Shown here in pieces: positions 15,617 through 20,219 of a stretch of DNA of 20,219 nucleotides. The position numbers and the translations under genes are program-made. The DNA lies in the NCBI GenBank assembly GCA_027577415.1, contig JANBQS010000356.1, positions 1 through 20,219 on the forward strand. The letters are read 5' to 3'. Every line of letters starts with the position of its first letter. Position 1 is the first letter of the stretch. This DNA is from Coemansia sp. RSA 922 (taxonomy: Eukaryota > Kickxellomycota > Kickxellomycetes > Kickxellales > Kickxellaceae). The notes below the pieces were generated by a model. That model was not told where the DNA came from, searched no databases, and worked only from the letters and a program-made list of their open reading frames with translations.

Positions 15617-18562
15617 ATGGACATTTACACAGAGACATGGCGACCGAGTAGCAGCACGAGCAATATGAGCGGCACCAGGTCGCGCAGACAAAGCACACGC
15701 GGAGTAGCGACAGCGAGTCCTACAACAGCCGTTGCAGGCTGCAGCAGCGCGCACTGGCGGCAGGCATACGTAGCCAGCGATACAGGAGATACTAGCGGAG
15801 TGCAGTCGACGTCGCTGGGATTGCCCGACGAGTCGCGGTTCACAACGAGCCTGGCCATGAGCGAGGACCAGCCGCTGCTGGCAGTAGGGTCGGGCAGCCA
15901 CGAGACAAATATGTTCTTTGTGCAGAGCCTCGACGACCAGCTCGACGTCAAGGCTTCGTTTGCCTCAAAGTTTCCCATCTACGCACTCGCACTGCACGGC
16001 AACCTTCTGCTGGCTGGCACCGACCGCAGCACCAGCGTACTGTACCGCGTCGACCGTGCTCGGCTGCTCGGCTACACTGACGCTGACGCAGGGGCGGAAG
16101 ACGGGCCACTCGTGCGCTGTGTGGGCACTTTTAAGAGCAAAGCTGCGCGCAGCGTTGACGTTGCTGCGCCAGGCAGCCATGCGCCCACGAGGCGCGTCTC
16201 TTGCGTAGACTTTGCTGGCGACGCGTTTCTGGCCTGCGTCGGCGGCGTCGTCAGCGTGTGGGATGCGGCGCGCAATCAGCAGCAGCAGCCGCAGCCGCTG
16301 AGAGTCGAGCGCGTGTCGGCCCAGCCTTTGACGCGGGCAGTTTGGAGCCCGCACGGCGGAGCAACGCTGGTGGCTGCCTCTGGCGTCGATGGCGGAGCGG
16401 CGATAGTCGACCTGCGCCGGCGGGGACGCGCTGTGGCGTGGCGTGCAGCGACGGCGGCTGGCGCCAATGACGCGGCGTGGTCGCCCCTGGTGCCGCACTG
16501 GCTGGCGACAGCGGGCGAGGACGGCGCAGTGCGAGTATGGGACCTGCGCTACGCCACGACGACGCCCGCCATGACCGTGCGGCATGCGACCAGCGCCGGC
16601 GTGCCTCGGCGGGTGGCGTGGAGCCCCACGCACGTCGATCTGATCTCGGTCGGAACCAGCGACCGCGCCTGGCGCCTGCACTCACTGCGCGACGCTCTTT
16701 CGCCCGTGGTGGCTGACTGCCGTGCTGCCGATGACGTAGGCGCTGTTGTGTCGGCGTGCGCCAAGGGCAGCACCTTTTACACGCTCAGCGCCTGTGGCGA
16801 CCTCTTCGCCCACCGCCTGACGCCGCAAGCGCTCAGTCTCGCAGCAGTGCATCGCCGCGGCGATGATGGGGATTCGGTCCTGAGCCGAGCCGAGTCTGCT
16901 GTTTACGCCCGCGACATCCGAGGCGCTGCCGACGCCGTTTTGAGCCAGCCGCTCAGCAGCGATGCTGCCACGACGCGTGCGCTATGCGACTTGTTTGCAG
17001 CTAAGCCACGCCTGGCAACTGCGGCTGCCGAGTGGACCCTGCCAACGACGTTGCCTCGCGCATCGTTGACCGACTCTGCCGCTACTGCCGCCGACTCCGA
17101 GTCGACTGACGCGGCGGCGCGGCACGCGATGGCTGCCGACCTGCAGCGGCTTGGCTATGGCCTGCCGCCAGACTTCCCGCTCGATGCAACTGCGGCGCGG
17201 CACCCGGCCGTGCTGCAGGCGCTTGAGCGGCTGAACACAGCCAGCTTGCGGTCGGCGCTGGACGATCTCGTCGCGCAGTCTGAGGGTTCCGAAGATGCTG
17301 GCAGTGGCAGCAGCCCACCGTGGAAGGCGGCGGCCGATCGCGCGCAGCAAATTGTGCAGTGTGTAACAGCAGACCCGACGCTGCTGGATGCGCGGCTGCT
17401 GCGTGCTGTGGTCAAGCTGGTGCTGCCCAACGACTGCATTGCTGGGCTGACGCTGGGCCTGGGCATTTGCCAGGCCTACCTTGCCCACCAGCGCCGAGGT
17501 CCGGCGGCGGCAGTTTCTTGCGGAGACTTGGACGGCCTTGTCCACGTGCTTTTGTTCCCTACAGTGTTTGACGCCGACTCTGCCAACGACAGCGCAATGG
17601 CTGCAGGTACGACGACGCGTGCCGTGGGCGCTCCCGACGCGCATGCTGTCCGAGAGCGTATTCGCGAGTGCCTCGATGCCTGCCCAGACGTAGTGTTTGA
17701 GATGGTGCGTTTAGAAATCAGCATTCAGGACGCCGTGCTGAAGGGCGGCGAGCAGGCCCATGTCGCCGAAGCTATTGTGCAGACCATGAAGGAGCATGCC
17801 CAGACTGTTGCCACTTTGCTCGATAGTCGTCAGCCTCAATTACCACCTGTGCAGATCCACGCGCTGTACCCGACGACGACGACTATCTCGGCTAGTGCCG
17901 TTCGCTTGTACCTGAACTCGTTGGTGCCGATGCGTGCCTATGACGAGTACTTGGTCAATTCGCAGTGGTGGCGAGTAGCTCCGCTATCTCATGCATCTAC
18001 AGGCGAGGGTCGTGTGGTTGGAAGTGACATGGGATGGCCCTCGTCATATCCATTGGCGCGTATGATTAACCGCCAGACCGCTACACTAGTAGTACCACGC
18101 TTTGCTCGTCAGCTCGATGTAGTGCGAGCCGCAGTGGCCAAAGAGCCGCTGAGCTTGGAGCCGCGTTTATACCGGGACACGTTGCTCAAGATTGCGCGTA
18201 TCAATTTACTGATGCGCTGCGACCAGGCTTTAACATTTACCGTACCACCACCTCCTTCCTCCCAATCCGCTGAAGGAGCTGTCGCTGGGCCAAAGTCGGT
18301 TACTACTAGTATATCTGAATCTCTGCTTGTCGATGCATTTGACGAGATAGGTAATGCCTTTCTTATGCTTCTCGAGGCCCTGGCTCGTCATGCTAGCCAC
18401 CGTGATGCACACAAGCGTGCTGCTGCAGAGGCATTACCCCTTCACGAGTCCCTTGCAAAGCTTGTTGAGCGTCAGTCGGTTTCAATAACTCCAGGACGTA
18501 AACCACATGTGGCTTCTGTAACAAAGTACTTGCGCAAACTCGAGCACTATGCTAACGCATAA
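15617..18562 (+). CDS. Large WD40-repeat protein with helical C-terminal half, function unknown
   Basis: 981 residues without an intron. The N-terminus (1-70) is Ser/Thr-rich and probably disordered. Residues about 80-400 contain WD40-type blades; the clearest end in SVWD (about 213-216) and GEDGAVRVWDLR (about 300-311), with intervening AVWSPHGG, AAWSPLVPHWLATAG and VAWSPTHVDLISVG segments, so a propeller is likely. From about 430 the protein is Ala/Leu-rich and predicted helical, with no motif I recognise and no membrane segment. A propeller followed by a helical region is common in scaffolds of trafficking and E3-ligase complexes, but I cannot name the family. The first two thirds use very GC-rich codons while the last part (after about 17800) is AT-richer; for example 16381-16440 is 75% GC and 18301-18360 is 38%. 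Long antisense frames under the GC-rich part are shadows. An AATAAA overlaps the stop. Confidence 0.85.
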   Translation: MDIYTETWRPSSSTSNMSGTRSRRQSTRGVATASPTTAVAGCSSAHWRQAYVASDTGDTSGVQSTSLGLPDESRFTTSLAMSEDQPLLAVGSGSHETNMFFVQSLDDQLDVKASFASKFPIYALALHGNLLLAGTDRSTSVLYRVDRARLLGYTDADAGAEDGPLVRCVGTFKSKAARSVDVAAPGSHAPTRRVSCVDFAGDAFLACVGGVVSVWDAARNQQQQPQPLRVERVSAQPLTRAVWSPHGGATLVAASGVDGGAAIVDLRRRGRAVAWRAATAAGANDAAWSPLVPHWLATAGEDGAVRVWDLRYATTTPAMTVRHATSAGVPRRVAWSPTHVDLISVGTSDRAWRLHSLRDALSPVVADCRAADDVGAVVSACAKGSTFYTLSACGDLFAHRLTPQALSLAAVHRRGDDGDSVLSRAESAVYARDIRGAADAVLSQPLSSDAATTRALCDLFAAKPRLATAAAEWTLPTTLPRASLTDSAATAADSESTDAAARHAMAADLQRLGYGLPPDFPLDATAARHPAVLQALERLNTASLRSALDDLVAQSEGSEDAGSGSSPPWKAAADRAQQIVQCVTADPTLLDARLLRAVVKLVLPNDCIAGLTLGLGICQAYLAHQRRGPAAAVSCGDLDGLVHVLLFPTVFDADSANDSAMAAGTTTRAVGAPDAHAVRERIRECLDACPDVVFEMVRLEISIQDAVLKGGEQAHVAEAIVQTMKEHAQTVATLLDSRQPQLPPVQIHALYPTTTTISASAVRLYLNSLVPMRAYDEYLVNSQWWRVAPLSHASTGEGRVVGSDMGWPSSYPLARMINRQTATLVVPRFARQLDVVRAAVAKEPLSLEPRLYRDTLLKIARINLLMRCDQALTFTVPPPPSSQSAEGAVAGPKSVTTSISESLLVDAFDEIGNAFLMLLEALARHASHRDAHKRAAAEALPLHESLAKLVERQSVSITPGRKPHVASVTKYLRKLEHYANA

Positions 18563-19199
18563 TAAACAGTAGCTTTTCTCTCCGATCAGACGACTCGATA
18601 TAAAAATAAATGTGGCGTAATAGTGAACTGCTACGTAATTGTTTATTATTATTATATTTGTATTTTTTTGCGGCGTAGTTTGTCACAAAAGAGAGGGATA
18701 ACGGGGAGGGAATGCTGTGGGAAAAAAATTTATATTGTTAGAGGAATAGGGACAGCGAGACTGGTTAGCCACTTTTTAAAAAATCCAAAGAGATTTAATA
18801 TTGTTCGTAAGTAAATAAATGGCGCTACAGCACATTTTTTCATTGTGTTGTGCGTGTGTACGGTTTATTTTTTCTTGCAATATAAAAAAAAGAAGAATGA
18901 AAAAACATGGCTTGTATTGAATTTTTTTCTATATCCCTTTGTTCATAAGAAAAATGTGAATATGGCTTGGGAGCCTTTTCCTCTTCATTGACTTGATAGA
19001 AAGAGTGCAGAAAAAAGTTGTGGCTATGTGCCGGAATAATTTTTTTTTTTTGTGTTTGGCACACAGGAAATATATATAAAATCATCTCGAGACTGAAACA
19101 TTTTGAAAGTATCCTGTGTACCAGAAATAAAAGTTCCTTTGCTACTCTCTTCATCACTAGTATCATCCCCACTCTCTTCCCCCAAATTTTTATTCCAAT
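18563..19199. other. AT-rich intergenic region before the secreted protein gene
   Basis: A and T tracts with no supported gene. A 110-residue minus frame (18840-19172) is Lys/Phe-rich low-complexity translation of A/T runs. The promoter of the downstream gene lies at its right end. Confidence 0.55.
19071..19081 (+). promoter_or_regulatory. TATA box of the secreted duplicated-domain gene
   Basis: TATATATAAAA, about 120 bp upstream of the ATG at 19200, followed by a C/T-rich leader ending TTCCAATATG. Confidence 0.6.
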
Positions 19200-19904
19200 A
19201 TGCGTACTTTTGCTCTGCTTAGCCTGCTTGCTGCCTGCGCCGTCGGTGCTCCCATGCTAGTTCTGCGTCAGCTTCCCGGAGCTAGCGTCAATGGTCCCAC
19301 TGCATTGAGCCACCCTGATATCAACAACGGAGAGTCGGTCGAGGGCTCTGTCGAAGACACCACGTCTCTTAACGGTGCTGTTATCAGTAACGCTATGGGT
19401 AACGATATAACCAAGATTACTCAGAACACTAACTGGCATGATAACACGATCCTCAACCCCAACATCAACACCGCTTCCAACACTCAGGGTGATGTTGTCG
19501 TCGGTAACGGTAACCAAGTATTCCCTGCTTTCGGCCGTGGCAGCAGCGTAGTCTTTAAACGTCAGGCGCCTGGTCATATGGTCAACGGTCCTACGGCGCT
19601 CAGTAACCCAACGGTCAATAACGGTGCGTCTACTCAGGGCTCGCTCAAGGCTGATACTAGTGCTAATGGTGCTACTATGGTTAACCCTGTCGGAAACGAA
19701 TTTAATCAGGTCAACTCTAACCAAGAGGTCGCTGATAACGTCTTTGAGAACCCTAACTGGAATCAAATCTCGGGCAATAACGGACCTGCGCTTGCTGGTA
19801 ACAACAACATCTTTGTACCTGTGACTAACGAGGCTGGTGCTATTCAGATTGATAACGGAGATCTTTTGAACGCAGCTCTTGCTGGTACTGCAGGTAAATG
19901 GTAG
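19200..19904 (+). CDS. Secreted Asn/Gly-rich protein with two tandem domains and a KR junction
   Basis: 234 residues. Signal peptide at 1-17 (MRTFALLSLLAACAVGA). Two related units follow: about 23-119, starting RQLPGASVNGPTALSHP, and about 121-206, starting RQAPGHMVNGPTALSNP. Both continue with NNG, a GS/TS-NGA block, a GN block and a run of N/G-rich turns ending near GNGN or GNNN, which suggests stacked beta turns. Between them F-K-R|Q is a Kex2-type dibasic site, so the precursor may be cut into two similar mature proteins. A C-terminal tail (about 207-234) is unmatched. Only one Cys is present, in the signal peptide, so the mature protein has no disulfides. Codon use is strongly biased, implying high expression. 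Probably a cell-wall or extracellular protein; family not recognised. Confidence 0.88.
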   Translation: MRTFALLSLLAACAVGAPMLVLRQLPGASVNGPTALSHPDINNGESVEGSVEDTTSLNGAVISNAMGNDITKITQNTNWHDNTILNPNINTASNTQGDVVVGNGNQVFPAFGRGSSVVFKRQAPGHMVNGPTALSNPTVNNGASTQGSLKADTSANGATMVNPVGNEFNQVNSNQEVADNVFENPNWNQISGNNGPALAGNNNIFVPVTNEAGAIQIDNGDLLNAALAGTAGKW

Positions 19905-20102
19905 TTATTGTGGAACTATTTTATATTTTAAATATATATTCTTGTTGCTCTAGCATTAGAAGCTATCCTGTACAAATATAAAAGAAAGACTAGAAAGACT
20001 TTTTTTCCTAGAATGAATGAAGGGCAGAGAGCAAAGAAAAGAGGTCCTTGATATGAAGAAGCAATATAGAGATATCCAAAAAAAGTAAAAAAGAGTATTT
20101 TT

Positions 20103-20219
20103 TTAGGCCTGGTTCTCACCACCGTAGTGCTGCTGCTGCTGGCCACCGTAGTTGTTGTAGCCACCCTCCTGGCGGTTACCACCATCGTACTGGTGCTGAC
20201 GGTTGTTGTAGCCGCCGTT
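20103..20219 (-). CDS. C-terminal tail of a Gly/Asn/Tyr/Gln-rich protein (5' part beyond the window)
   Basis: The minus frame from the right edge to TAA at 20103-20105 encodes 38 residues with repeated GGYNN units, a QQQQH run and a GGENQA terminus. The composition (Gly, Asn, Gln, Tyr, few hydrophobics) is prion-like and low complexity, as in many fungal RNA-binding or stress proteins, but nothing here identifies the family. Regular synonymous codon choice (GGT, TAC, AAC, CAG) matches highly expressed genes in the window and supports this frame. It converges on the secreted-protein gene, with about 200 bp of shared 3' sequence between them. Confidence 0.75.
   Translation of the reverse strand, partial: NGGYNNRQHQYDGGNRQEGGYNNYGGQQQQHYGGENQA

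Noticed and set aside
15965..16681. 238-residue antisense open frame under the WD40 gene
   Set aside because: Arg/His/Ala-rich product of very GC-rich DNA on the opposite strand of a clear WD40 frame; no own promoter or homology pattern.
16982..17644. 220-residue antisense open frame under the WD40 gene
   Set aside because: Same GC-rich shadow effect, with biased composition and no recognisable motif.
18840..19172. 110-residue minus-strand frame
   Set aside because: Lys/Phe/Ser-rich translation of A/T runs in intergenic DNA that includes the TATA box of the next gene.
1..20219. CRISPR array, tRNA or rRNA gene, bacterial operon structure
   Set aside because: No spaced direct repeats, tRNA T-loop signatures or rRNA sequence seen; introns and domain types are eukaryotic.

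Overview
The window reads as nuclear DNA of a fungus. It has compact genes, at least two short spliceosomal introns (GTAAGT...TAG and GTAACG...TAG), A/T-tract-rich intergenic DNA, TATA boxes about 75-120 bp upstream of several start codons, and fungal-type secretory signal peptides. The low intron density and a tandem pair of 4-coumarate:CoA-ligase-like genes would suit an early-diverging lineage such as Kickxellomycotina. That placement is a guess, not something the sequence proves.

Layout from left to right: (1) bases 1-3893, minus strand, a nearly complete xanthine dehydrogenase running off the left edge, with HGATAR sites and a TATA box in its promoter. (2) 4446-4721, plus strand, a small serine-rich protein with a possible C2HC zinc-binding cluster. 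(3) 5195-6374, plus strand, a spliced nucleolin/Nsr1/Gar2-type nucleolar RNA-binding protein. (4) 6551-6970, minus strand, a reading frame interrupted by one TGA. (5) 7204-7414, minus strand, a tiny secretory precursor-like locus whose signal peptide lies in one frame while three Kex2-type peptide repeats lie in the +1 frame. (6) 8136-9206, minus strand, a Gag-like plus recombinase core-binding-domain protein without a catalytic domain, apparently derived from a DIRS-like element. (7) 9518-11153, minus strand, a spliced Cdc1/Ted1/PGAP5-type GPI-phosphoethanolamine phosphodiesterase. (8) 11708-13420 and 13655-15271, minus strand, two tandem adenylate-forming acyl/aryl-CoA ligases. (9) 15617-18562, plus strand, a large orphan WD40 protein with a sharp internal GC shift. 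(10) 19200-19904, plus strand, a secreted protein made of a duplicated Asn/Gly-rich unit with a KR site between the copies. (11) 20103-20219, minus strand, the C-terminal tail of a Gly/Asn/Tyr/Gln-rich protein.

Most genes look like independent housekeeping loci (purine catabolism, ribosome biogenesis, GPI-anchor remodelling, acyl-CoA metabolism), not a pathway cluster. The most unusual object is the 45-bp tandem repeat at 7216-7341. All nine differences between copies 1 and 2 are synonymous third-position changes in one frame, which is strong internal evidence for selection on a repeated 13-residue peptide bounded by Arg-Arg. The ATG and signal peptide sit in a different frame. This is either a Kex2-processed peptide (KEP or pheromone-like) gene with a frameshift, or an undescribed expression arrangement. 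The secreted duplicated protein at 19200 also carries a KR junction between its units.
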